Positions 23,457 through 30,640 of a stretch of DNA of 64,000 nt are shown here, piece by piece (positions within the stretch are counted from its first letter, which is position 1; every line of letters begins with the position of its first letter). A program made the position numbers and the translations under genes. This stretch comes from Catenulispora sp. MAP5-51 (GTDB taxonomy: Bacteria; Actinomycetota; Actinomycetes; Streptomycetales; Catenulisporaceae). The notes beneath the pieces are model-generated. The model saw only the letters and a list, made by a program, of their open reading frames with translations, did not search any database and was not told the DNA's origin. The stretch is from assembly GCF_041261205.1 (NCBI RefSeq), contig NZ_JBGCCH010000013.1, positions 124,001-188,000 of the forward strand, in the 5' to 3' direction.

Positions 23457-25757
23457 TCACACCAGGTCGGCGGACCTCAGAGCCAGCAGTGCCTGGTAGT
23501 AGGCCAGCGTCGACTCAGCTCCCTGATTCTCGTTCGCCTGGGTCTCGCGCAGCCCGTCCCGGCCGCCGCCGCTGCTCGCGTCGTACAGCGGCAGGCCGAG
23601 CCGGTTCGCGCCGAGGAACCAGCCGAAGGCCCGCCTGGCCCGGTCGGCGTAGAACTCCCGGCCGGTGACCCGCCAGGCCTCGACACACGCCTCGACGACC
23701 GCGGCGGCGTCGATCGGCTGCTCGTCCCCTTCCCGGGCCGGACGCGGCGCCCCTTTGCGCCGCCACAGGTTCCCGACCAGGATCAGACGCCCCTCCGCTG
23801 CCCCCGGGCCGGTGTCCGCCGAGCCGGCCTCCCCGAGGCCGACCTGACCGAGGTACCAGTCCAGGGCCCGCAACGCGTCCGCCACCATCGCGGCGTCCCC
23901 GGCCCGCTCGCCGCCGGCCAGCAGCGCCTGCGGCAGGCGGGCGTTGTCGTAGGTGAGTTCGTCCTCGAACCATGGCCAGTCATCGGTGGAGGCGGCGCGG
24001 AACGCCGCCTCCAGCCGGGCCACTCCGAGCGCCAACTCCGGTCCTGGCTCTGGGACGCGCACGAGCCCCAGCAAGGCGTAGGCGGTCGAGCGGACCGTCG
24101 TCATCGCGCGCAGCGACGGCCGCGCCGCGTCCAGCAGCGCCGCGGCCCGTTCGCGGTACTTGTCCGGCACCGCGGCGCCGGCCGCGACACCGCCCAGGGA
24201 CCACAGCAGCCGCCCCACGTGGTCCCCGTTGTGCGGCTCGTCCAGCCACAGTCCGGACGCGTCGCGCATGTTGCGGGACCCGAGGGCGGCCGGGTCGTAG
24301 CCGGCTTCCAGGAAGGCCAGAGAGGTGTCCAGCCAGTCGTGCGGGTCGGCTCCCTTCAGTTCGCGGACGGGGACGTCGCACAGTCCCGCCGCCACGATCG
24401 CCAGCCGGGCGACGTCGTCGACGCAGTAGCCGGATCCGAGGTCGGGTTTGGCATGGTCGCTGAACTGGACGACCCCGGCGGAGTCGGTGATCCGGTTCAG
24501 ATGCGCGAGCTTGAGCTTGGGCACGTCGACCCGCGCCATGCCCGCGGCGTCGGTCGCGACCGCGTCCGGCACGGGGCGGCTGCGGCGGGCCGCGGTGGCC
24601 CTTGCGATCCCGGCGAACCGGCGGGCCACCGCGGTCCAGTGCAATCCCGCGCCCTGGGTCCTGGCGGCTTCCCTGGCGCGCTCCATGCGGTCCGGATCGG
24701 ACAGCAGGGCATGCAGCGCCTCGGCGTAGGCCTCCGGGTCCTCCGGCGGAACCGTGATGCCGGCGCCGCCGGCGAGCATGTCCTCGGCGTAGAAGTAAGC
24801 CGTCGACACGACCGGGCAGCCGGCGGCGACGGCGAAGGTGAGGGCTCCGGACGAGATCTGCTCGCGGGAGCGGTAGGGCGTGCAGAAGATCTCGGTGCGG
24901 GCCAGGACCGCGGAGATCTCGGCGTCGGACAGGAAGGTGTCCAGGAACACCACCCGGTCCTGCAACTGCGCCTCCTGGACTGCGGCGACCAGGTGGTCGC
25001 GATAGTTCTCGCCTTCTTGACGGGCGACCTCCGGGTGCGTGGAGCCGGCGATGAGATAGGTCACGTCGGGATGCCGCGCGGCGATCAGGCCCAGCGCCGC
25101 GATGGCGGTCTGCAGGCCCTTGTTGGGCGAGAGCAGACCGAAGGTGGACAGCAGCCGCCGGCCGGCCAGCCGGTCCAGCGTCGCGGCCACCTCGGGGCGC
25201 ACGGCGCCGCCGCTCCCCGGCGGCGGCGCTCCGTGCGGGACGTGCACGATCCGGTCCGGCGGAGCGATTCCGGTGTCGACCGCCAGCCGGCGCGCGGTCC
25301 CGGTGAACACGGTCACGGCCGCGGCGTCGCGGCACAGCCGATACAGGGCGCCGGCCTGGGAAGGGCTCGGCTCGGAGAGCACCGTGTGCAGTGTGACCAG
25401 ATAGGGGACGCCGAGCCGGTGCAACTCGGCGGCGAAGTCCGTGATCCAGGCGCCATCGACGCCGCCGAAGATCCCGTACTCGTGCTGGATGACGACGGCG
25501 CCGACCCCGGAGGCGGCCACCTGCTGGGCCGCCTTGCGGTAGTCGGAGCGCTCGTCCTGGCGGATCACCGTCCGCACCGTTGCGGGGTAGGCCAGTCCGT
25601 CCCGGTCCAACGCGCAGACCTCCACGCGCACGTCCGGAGCAGCATCGTTGAGCGCGACGGCCAGGTCGCGCGAGTAGGTGGCGATGCCGCACCGTCGCGG
25701 CGGATACGTGGAAACGATCGCGAGTGTTATGCCGATGTTCGAGACAGTCCCTGCCAT
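23457..25757 (-). CDS. GT4 glycosyltransferase with a C-terminal alpha-helical domain
   Basis: 766 residues. Residues about 8-395 are a GT-B, GT4-family glycosyltransferase: STYPPRRCGIATYSRDLA at the N-terminus, HEYGIFGG, VPHGAPPP, LLSPNKGLQTAIAAL, and the donor-site block CTPYRSREQISSGALTFAVAAGCPVVST. A basic linker leads to a helical region of about 340 residues (YCVDDVARLAIVAAGL, MRDASGLWLDEPHNGDHVGRLLWSLGGVA, NENQGAESTLAYYQALLAL) that looks like an alpha/alpha-barrel sugar-binding or glycosidase-like fold. The same two-part architecture is common next to GH130 genes. Ribosome site GAGAGG precedes ATG 25757. Product glycan unknown; mannan-type is inferred. Confidence 0.8.
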   Translation of the reverse strand: MAGTVSNIGITLAIVSTYPPRRCGIATYSRDLAVALNDAAPDVRVEVCALDRDGLAYPATVRTVIRQDERSDYRKAAQQVAASGVGAVVIQHEYGIFGGVDGAWITDFAAELHRLGVPYLVTLHTVLSEPSPSQAGALYRLCRDAAAVTVFTGTARRLAVDTGIAPPDRIVHVPHGAPPPGSGGAVRPEVAATLDRLAGRRLLSTFGLLSPNKGLQTAIAALGLIAARHPDVTYLIAGSTHPEVARQEGENYRDHLVAAVQEAQLQDRVVFLDTFLSDAEISAVLARTEIFCTPYRSREQISSGALTFAVAAGCPVVSTAYFYAEDMLAGGAGITVPPEDPEAYAEALHALLSDPDRMERAREAARTQGAGLHWTAVARRFAGIARATAARRSRPVPDAVATDAAGMARVDVPKLKLAHLNRITDSAGVVQFSDHAKPDLGSGYCVDDVARLAIVAAGLCDVPVRELKGADPHDWLDTSLAFLEAGYDPAALGSRNMRDASGLWLDEPHNGDHVGRLLWSLGGVAAGAAVPDKYRERAAALLDAARPSLRAMTTVRSTAYALLGLVRVPEPGPELALGVARLEAAFRAASTDDWPWFEDELTYDNARLPQALLAGGERAGDAAMVADALRALDWYLGQVGLGEAGSADTGPGAAEGRLILVGNLWRRKGAPRPAREGDEQPIDAAAVVEACVEAWRVTGREFYADRARRAFGWFLGANRLGLPLYDASSGGGRDGLRETQANENQGAESTLAYYQALLALRSADLV

Positions 25758-25774
25758 GACCTCTCATACCTCTC

Positions 25775-25798
25775 TCCGTCGTCACTAAATACGACGGA
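25775..25798 (-). promoter_or_regulatory. Palindrome upstream of the GT4 gene
   Basis: Perfect 8-base arms TCCGTCGT (25775-25782) and ACGACGGA (25791-25798) with the AT-rich spacer CACTAAAT, 18 bases upstream of the start codon. Likely operator or transcript hairpin. Confidence 0.5.
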
Positions 25799-25958
25799 AC
25801 CGGCAAGTCACTCTAACGTTACTCAGCAGCCTGAATCAATACTCTTAGACGTATTGCCGGACGCATACCGGTGAGCAGCGCGGGATCCACACCGCCTTTG
25901 GCAAACCGCTGAACGGCGGAAAAAAGCCCGCCCCACCTGCGCCTGTGACGTGGGTCGC

Positions 25959-25991
25959 TTGACAAGCCCCCAGGTGCCTCGTGGTTTAATA
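25959..25991 (+). promoter_or_regulatory. Promoter of the cysteine-rich small ORF
   Basis: A TTTAAT -10 box (25985-25990) sits six bases before the ATG at 25997, placing the expected transcription start on the start codon itself (leaderless mRNA). TTGACA is present at 25959-25964 but its 20-base spacing is too long for a normal -35, so it may not be used. Confidence 0.5.
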
Positions 25992-25996
25992 GCGCC

Positions 25997-26095
25997 ATGA
26001 ACGGCGCTTGCATCACGTGCTGCGCGACCTGCCATGGGACGAAAGCCCATATGGCCGGCCGCGTATGCCGCATGCGCCGAATGTGCGGCCGCTGA
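25997..26095 (+). CDS. Leaderless cysteine-rich small ORF (32 residues)
   Basis: Encodes a 32-residue peptide beginning MNGACITCCATCHG, with six cysteines (residues 5, 8, 9, 12, 24 and 30) and two histidines. Four cysteine codons fall within codons 5-12. Mycobacterial leaderless poly-cysteine small ORFs are known to act as cysteine-responsive attenuators of the genes behind them, and this one has the same arrangement: -10 box six bases before ATG and a cysteine cluster near the start. The next downstream gene (26467) is not a recognised sulfur gene, so its target is unclear. A small zinc-knuckle-like peptide is the alternative. Confidence 0.5.
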   Translation: MNGACITCCATCHGTKAHMAGRVCRMRRMCGR

Positions 26096-26466
26096 CGTCC
26101 GATAGCCCGCTGGTACGGAAAGAGCGAGGGTTCGCCCCCGCTTCATCCGGAGGGCACCTTCCAGCCGCCGTACTCCTGTAGAGGTAACTCTGATGACACC
26201 CCTCCCGTCTCCCACCACCGCCCGTCGTGGAGCCGCTCCGCGGCGCAGTGTTAATACCTCGAGGCCCCGCCTCAGCTCCTCCACTCTCATCCGCCGCACA
26301 CCGGATTACCGCTTGTGCCTGCTTGCGCACCGGGTCCCTCCCCGCGTTCATAAAACGTGCCGCCGAATGCGCTGGGGCGTACCAGCCAGCGTTGTCTGCG
26401 TACGCCCTTTCCGGACCGCCGACCCCCGTTTCGTGAGCTTTGCGACCCCGCTGAGGAGCACCCCCG
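26096..26466. other. 371-base gap after the cysteine-rich ORF
   Basis: No convincing gene. It contains an inverted copy of the dispersed 55-base repeat (26200-26254) and a stem GGGCGTAC (26375-26382) with GTACGCCC (26400-26407). A weak 105-codon frame from ATG 26193 has a ribosome-like GAGG but low-complexity translation and starts inside the repeat. The stem could be part of an attenuator for the downstream gene. Confidence 0.4.
26200..26254 (-). repeat. Dispersed 55-base repeat, copy B (intergenic, inverted)
   Basis: Reverse complement begins TTAACACTGCG and ends GGGAGACGGGAGGG. The 21 bases at the GGGAGG end are identical to copy A. Confidence 0.78.
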
Positions 26467-27090
26467 ATGGACCCCCGCCGCCTGGAGAAGATCTACGACG
26501 CCGTCCGTGACGAGCTGGCCGGCCTGGACCGCTACGAGATCGAGCAGCGCGCCTGCGTGGCCCGCGCCCGCTGGCACGCCGCCTCGACAAGCCCGAACGC
26601 CAATCCTGAACAACGGGCCCTGGCCGGGGCCCGCGCCGCGGCCATCGGCCGGATCCTGATCCACCTGCGGCGCACCTGGACCGACGAGTACGACGCCGCC
26701 GACCACGCGGCCCGCGCCCTGGCCGCCGAGCGCGTCGACCCCGAGGTGTCCGCGAGCGTGCGGGCGGCCGGGCACCCGGTCGGGGCCCGGGTGGAGGTCG
26801 TCGGCGAGGAGCGCACCGGGGTCGTGCAGCAGATCCTGGTCTCCCGCGAGGAGGACGGGTACTACGCGCGCTGGTACGTCGTGCACGTCGCCGAACTGCA
26901 GCTGTGCCGCGCCTACGGCTGCGACGAGCTGGAGACCCTGGAGCCGGAGCAGGCTCCGCTGGCACCGGCCGCGCAGCACTCGGCGGCCTCCTTCGCCGCG
27001 CTGGCCGAGCGGGCCGAGCGCGCCGACCGGGGCGCGGTGACGGTGCGGCACGGGCAGCGCAACGGCCGGCGGGTGCTGGCCGCGGCCTGA
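26467..27090 (+). CDS. Unknown 207-residue protein
   Basis: No family recognised. The first 100 residues are predicted helical and charged (RRLEKIYDAVRDELAGLDRYEIEQRACVARARW), followed by a small beta-rich module resembling an SH3-like barrel (GARVEVVGEERTGVVQQILVSREEDGYYARWYVVHVAELQLC) and an Ala-rich helical tail ending in a basic segment (RHGQRNGRRVLAAA). ATG 26467 has AGGAG upstream. It lies 370 bases behind the cysteine-rich leader ORF and might be controlled by it. Two cysteines occur close together near residues 142 and 146. Confidence 0.6.
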   Translation: MDPRRLEKIYDAVRDELAGLDRYEIEQRACVARARWHAASTSPNANPEQRALAGARAAAIGRILIHLRRTWTDEYDAADHAARALAAERVDPEVSASVRAAGHPVGARVEVVGEERTGVVQQILVSREEDGYYARWYVVHVAELQLCRAYGCDELETLEPEQAPLAPAAQHSAASFAALAERAERADRGAVTVRHGQRNGRRVLAAA

Positions 27091-27228
27091 GCCGGGCTGG
27101 CCAAGGGAGCCGGGCTGGGAAGCTGGGCAGGGAGGCCATACAGGGAAGCCGGGCAACGAAGCCGGGCGAGAAACTGGCGAGGAAGCCCGGGTGGCGGATC
27201 AGCGGGAGCCGCCCGAGGTCCACACGAG

Positions 27229-27260
27229 GCCGGATCCGGTGCGCAGACACCGGATCCGGC
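27229..27260. terminator. Hairpin terminator between the unknown protein and the Vps62-like gene
   Basis: Perfect 13-base arms GCCGGATCCGGTG (27229-27241) and CACCGGATCCGGC (27248-27260), 6-base loop. The rest of the 306-base gap (27091-27396) is low-complexity DNA with scattered GAAGCCGGGC-like units and no gene I can see. Confidence 0.7.
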
Positions 27261-27396
27261 GCGTCGGCGATCGGCGTTCATGGCGGGGATCCGTCGGAGA
27301 CCGCGTTGAGCGACGGTTTCCCGCCGTTCGCGCGTGACGGCCGACACATCGGGCGGCACATCGAGCAATAGATCGGGGCCGACCCGCGCCCGGCGC

Positions 27397-29250
27397 TCAC
27401 CGCCGGAAGAAGTCCCGCACGTTCACCAGCAGCAGCACCAGCGCGGCGATGCCCATCGCGACCAGGAACGCGTCGCGGGCGTGGCGTGCCGCGTACTCCA
27501 GGACGCTGATCACCACGCCGGCGCCGACCAGGATCACCGCGAGGCTGACCGCGGTGGTCAGCAGGCGGCGGCGGGCCAGGGACTCCAGGGCGGCGAAGAC
27601 CACCAGGATGGCCAGCAGGGTCGGGATCTTCTGGCGGTCGTCGGGCAGCAGCAGGACCGTCGCCACCGCCAGGAACAGCAGCGGGACGCTGACCGCGGCC
27701 CAGATCTGCAGCAGGATGCCGTGGTGCTTGCGGTCGCCGGGGTCGTACGGCTTGTGGGAGCGGGCGACGTGCTCCTGCGGATCCTGCGGCGGCGGGCCGC
27801 CGCGCCGCAACACGTCCGCGTGGACCGCGCGCTCCTCGGCCAGCGCGGTGCGCTCCCGGATCAGGCTCATGACCGACTGCTCGGCGACCCGCGCCTCGCC
27901 GAGGCGCTCGGCCGCGGCCTTGGCGGTCTGGAATTCCGTGCTCAGGGACCGGACTTCGGCGTGGCGGTCGCGGGCTCCCTGCTGCAGGGCCACGGTCTGC
28001 TCGTCGGCGTCGGCGATGCGGACGTCGAGGTCGGCGATGCGGCTCTGGAGGCTGTGCGCCAGGCCGGTGTCGTCCGGGGACACCTTGTGCAGGCCGGCCC
28101 AGCCGAGGGGGTCGGCCCAGGAGAAGCGGACGGTGCCGTCGCGCTCGTAGCGCGGGCCGGCCGGGGCCCGCTCGCCGCCGGCCCAGTCCCGGGTGTCGAT
28201 GCCCCACAGGCCGCGGAAGCCGCGCACCCAGGGGGTGTCGTCGTCGATGAGGACCGGCTGCCATTCGCGGTCCTGGCCGGGGCCGACCCGGGTGCCGTCG
28301 CCGCGCGCGTAGTCGATGAAGGGGATGCCGAAGCCGTGGTCCTGGCTGCGGGCCCGGCGCAGGATCACCTCCGCCGCGCGCTTCCACCAGCGGGCCAGCG
28401 TGCCCAGGAAGCGGGGGTTCACAGTAACGAGGTAGTCGCCGGCCAGGAAGGCCCCGGAGTGGGAGCCGGCTCCGGCGAAGACGACGGGATGGGTGCCCTC
28501 GGCCACGGTGAGGTCGGGGTCGTCCCAGCGGCGGCGGAGGTCGTCGCCGGTGTAGTCGTGCGAGGAGAAGGCGACCCAGCGCGGGGACACGGTGCTTGAC
28601 GGGGACACGGTGCTCGGCCCCTCGGCGCTGGCGTCCTGGTCCTCGGCGAGGTAGACGGTCACCATCTCCCAGTCGGCCTCGTGGTCGTTGACCCCGCCGA
28701 AGGTGGAGCGCCAGTCGTTGGCCGCGTAGAAGTACCAGTACTGCAGGATGACGTAGCCGCCTTGGCGCACCACGCGGCCGTAGTACGGAGACGCTTGCGC
28801 CCCGCCGCCGGCGTGGTACTGCTCGGCTGCCTTGGTCATCACGCCGCCGGGCACCGTGCCGCGGATCAGCAGGCTCAGCCGGAGCAGCACGTCGATCAGG
28901 CGCGCGATGAACCCGACGGCCGCGAGCCGGCCGGTGCGGCGGATGCCGGTGGGGTGCCCTTTGCGCCAGCGGCGGACCTCGCCGCTGCCGGCGGGTTTGA
29001 GGACGTAGCGCAGGAACAGCGGGCGGCCGGGGTGCCGCTCGGCGGCCGCCAGCAGGCTCGCGAGGTCGAGCTCCCCGGCCGGGACCAGCTCGGTCTGTTT
29101 GTCGCCGTCGTGCCACAGGCCGGCCGCGGCGATGTAGCGCTCGATGTCGGTCGGGAGGAAGTACTCGCCCTTGGTGTAGGCCAGGATCGGTTCGTGGGCG
29201 CGGAGCAGGGCGAGGTCGTCCTGGGACGGGGCGGGATCGGCGGCAGTCAT
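27397..29250 (-). CDS. Vps62-like membrane protein
   Basis: 617 residues. The first half carries the Vps62/DUF946 signature: GGYVILQYWYFYAANDWR, followed by NDHEADWEMVTVYL, VAFSSHDYTGDDLRRRW, and VVFAGAGSHSGAFLAGDYLV. Residues about 435-505 form a coiled coil (LQSRIADLDVRIADADEQTVALQQGARDRHAEVRSL). Four membrane segments follow near the C-terminus (510-615). Bacterial members of this group have no settled role; a lipase/phospholipase-like or membrane-remodelling function has been supposed. A short in-gene duplication gives STVSP twice near residue 215-224. Unlinked to its neighbours by strand and by terminator. Confidence 0.65.
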   Translation of the reverse strand: MTAADPAPSQDDLALLRAHEPILAYTKGEYFLPTDIERYIAAAGLWHDGDKQTELVPAGELDLASLLAAAERHPGRPLFLRYVLKPAGSGEVRRWRKGHPTGIRRTGRLAAVGFIARLIDVLLRLSLLIRGTVPGGVMTKAAEQYHAGGGAQASPYYGRVVRQGGYVILQYWYFYAANDWRSTFGGVNDHEADWEMVTVYLAEDQDASAEGPSTVSPSSTVSPRWVAFSSHDYTGDDLRRRWDDPDLTVAEGTHPVVFAGAGSHSGAFLAGDYLVTVNPRFLGTLARWWKRAAEVILRRARSQDHGFGIPFIDYARGDGTRVGPGQDREWQPVLIDDDTPWVRGFRGLWGIDTRDWAGGERAPAGPRYERDGTVRFSWADPLGWAGLHKVSPDDTGLAHSLQSRIADLDVRIADADEQTVALQQGARDRHAEVRSLSTEFQTAKAAAERLGEARVAEQSVMSLIRERTALAEERAVHADVLRRGGPPPQDPQEHVARSHKPYDPGDRKHHGILLQIWAAVSVPLLFLAVATVLLLPDDRQKIPTLLAILVVFAALESLARRRLLTTAVSLAVILVGAGVVISVLEYAARHARDAFLVAMGIAALVLLLVNVRDFFRR

Positions 29251-29295
29251 CGATGCCGACGATAGGTCACCGCGATCAAGGACGCGCGGCGGATC

Positions 29296-30060
29296 TCAGC
29301 GTGTCGTGAAGGCCCCGCCGTTCACGTGGATGGTCTGACCGGTGATCTGCCGCGCCCCGGCCGAGGCCAGGAAGAAGACCGTCTCGGCGATGTCGTTCGG
29401 CACGCCGGCCCGCTTGGTGTGCGTCTCGGCGATCAGGGCCTGCTCGCGCGTGTCGGTCATGGCGCCCTGGAAGAAGCCGGTGTCGGCGATGTATCCGGGC
29501 GCGATCACGTTGGCGGTGACGCCGCGCGGACCGAGCTCGGCCGACAGCATCGCGTACCAGGCGGCCAGGGCGGCCTTGGAAGCGCCGTAGGAGCCGCCGC
29601 GGCGTTCGGAGCCGATGGTGCCGACGGCGAGCACGGTGCCGCCGGGAGCCAGGACCGGCTTGAGGGCGGTGGTGGTCAGGACGGCGCTGAGCAGGTTGCC
29701 GTCGAGGTCGGCCCGCCATTGGGCGAGCGCGGCCTCCAGCTCGGTGGCATCCGGTCCCGGCTGCGCGGCGCCCAGGCCGCCGGCCGCGTTGACCAGGACG
29801 TCAAGGGTCTCGAACCGGGCCGCGAGGGCCTCGACGGCACGCGGGTCGGTGGCGTCACAGACCACGCCGGTACAGACCACGCCGGTACAGACCACGCCGG
29901 TACAGACCACGCCGACCGCGCCGAGGTCCTTCGCGACGCTCTCGACGAGGTGCTCGCGGCGGCCGGTGATGACGACATCGGCGCCGTCGGCGAGGAAGCG
30001 TTCGGCGACGGCGCGGCCGATGCCACTGGTGCCGCCGGTGACGAGGACGCTGCGGGGCAT
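29296..30060 (-). CDS. SDR-family oxidoreductase with an internal tandem repeat
   Basis: 254 residues, classical SDR: TGGTSGIGRAVAERF (cofactor motif, about 8-22), NAAG (91-94), catalytic YxxxK in SYGASKAALAAWY and PGYIADTGF. After strand 3 there is VVCTG repeated three times followed by VVC, where ordinary SDRs have one VVCDATD; three 15-base tandem copies (29861-29905) have been added in frame. The aspartate that follows still aligns. The insert is near the cofactor pocket and may affect activity. It is divergent from a MarR regulator, which probably controls it. Substrate unknown. Confidence 0.85.
   Translation of the reverse strand: MPRSVLVTGGTSGIGRAVAERFLADGADVVITGRREHLVESVAKDLGAVGVVCTGVVCTGVVCTGVVCDATDPRAVEALAARFETLDVLVNAAGGLGAAQPGPDATELEAALAQWRADLDGNLLSAVLTTTALKPVLAPGGTVLAVGTIGSERRGGSYGASKAALAAWYAMLSAELGPRGVTANVIAPGYIADTGFFQGAMTDTREQALIAETHTKRAGVPNDIAETVFFLASAGARQITGQTIHVNGGAFTTR
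29861..29914 (-). repeat. 15-base in-frame tandem repeat in the SDR gene
   Basis: Three full copies of ACCACGCCGGTACAG (29861-29905) plus a partial fourth (29906-29914). On the minus strand they encode VVCTG units. Confidence 0.9.
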
Positions 30061-30071
30061 GGCCGCCTCCT

Positions 30072-30109
30072 GGTATGTTTAGAGCTAAACATTTAGACCT
30101 TAACATACC
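30072..30109. promoter_or_regulatory. Nested palindromes between SDR and MarR genes
   Basis: Inner palindrome TGTTTAG (30076-30082) AG CTAAACA (30085-30091), and outer arms GGTATGTT (30072-30079) and AACATACC (30102-30109). AT-rich and centred in a 72-base divergent gap; a typical MarR operator layout. Confidence 0.65.
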
Positions 30110-30132
30110 GCCGCCAAGGAGGCCGGAGCCGC

Positions 30133-30630
30133 ATGAGCACCACCCCCGCCGAGATCGCCGAGGCCTGGCGCCGCGAGCGCCCCGGGACCCCGGTCGACTC
30201 CATCGAGGTCTTCACCCCGGTCGTGCGCCTGGCCAAGCTGCTCACCGACGACCGGACCCGGGTGCTGCGCGCGGCCGGCATCGACCGGGCCACGCTGGAC
30301 CTGCTGTCGGTGCTGCGGCGCTCCGGGCCGCCCTACACGCTGACCACGCGCGAGCTGACCGAGCGGACTCTGGTGACCGCCGGGGCGATCTCCCAGCGGG
30401 TGGCGCGGGCCGAGCAGGAGGGCCTGGTCACCCGGGCCCCGGATCGTTCGGGGCACAAGGCCGTGGCCGTGGCGTTGACCGCGGCCGGGCACGCGGTGAT
30501 CGAGCGCTCCGTGGACGCGGTGCTCGGGCGCGACTCGGAACTGGTCGCCGGGCTCAGCGCCGAGGAGCGGGAGGTGCTGAGCCCGCTCCTCGGCAAGCTC
30601 GAGGCCTACGTCAGGTCGCGCGGCGCCTGA
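30133..30630 (+). CDS. MarR-family regulator
   Basis: 165 residues with a winged helix: LDLLSVLRRSGPPYTLTTRELTERTLVTAGAISQRVARAEQEGLVTRAPDRSGHKAVAVALTAAGHAVIERSV. The N-terminal helices (TPVVRLAKLLTDDRTRVLRAAGID) serve dimerisation. AAGGAGG at 30116-30122 precedes ATG 30133. Divergent from the SDR gene over nested palindromes, so autoregulation and control of the SDR are likely. No cysteine, so a thiol-redox switch of the OhrR type is unlikely. Confidence 0.9.
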   Translation: MSTTPAEIAEAWRRERPGTPVDSIEVFTPVVRLAKLLTDDRTRVLRAAGIDRATLDLLSVLRRSGPPYTLTTRELTERTLVTAGAISQRVARAEQEGLVTRAPDRSGHKAVAVALTAAGHAVIERSVDAVLGRDSELVAGLSAEEREVLSPLLGKLEAYVRSRGA

Positions 30631-30640
30631 CGCACAGCCG

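Noticed and set aside
26193-26510. 105-codon frame with a GAGG ribosome-like site
   Set aside because: Begins inside the dispersed repeat, has Arg/Pro-rich low-complexity translation and overlaps the better-supported gene at 26467.
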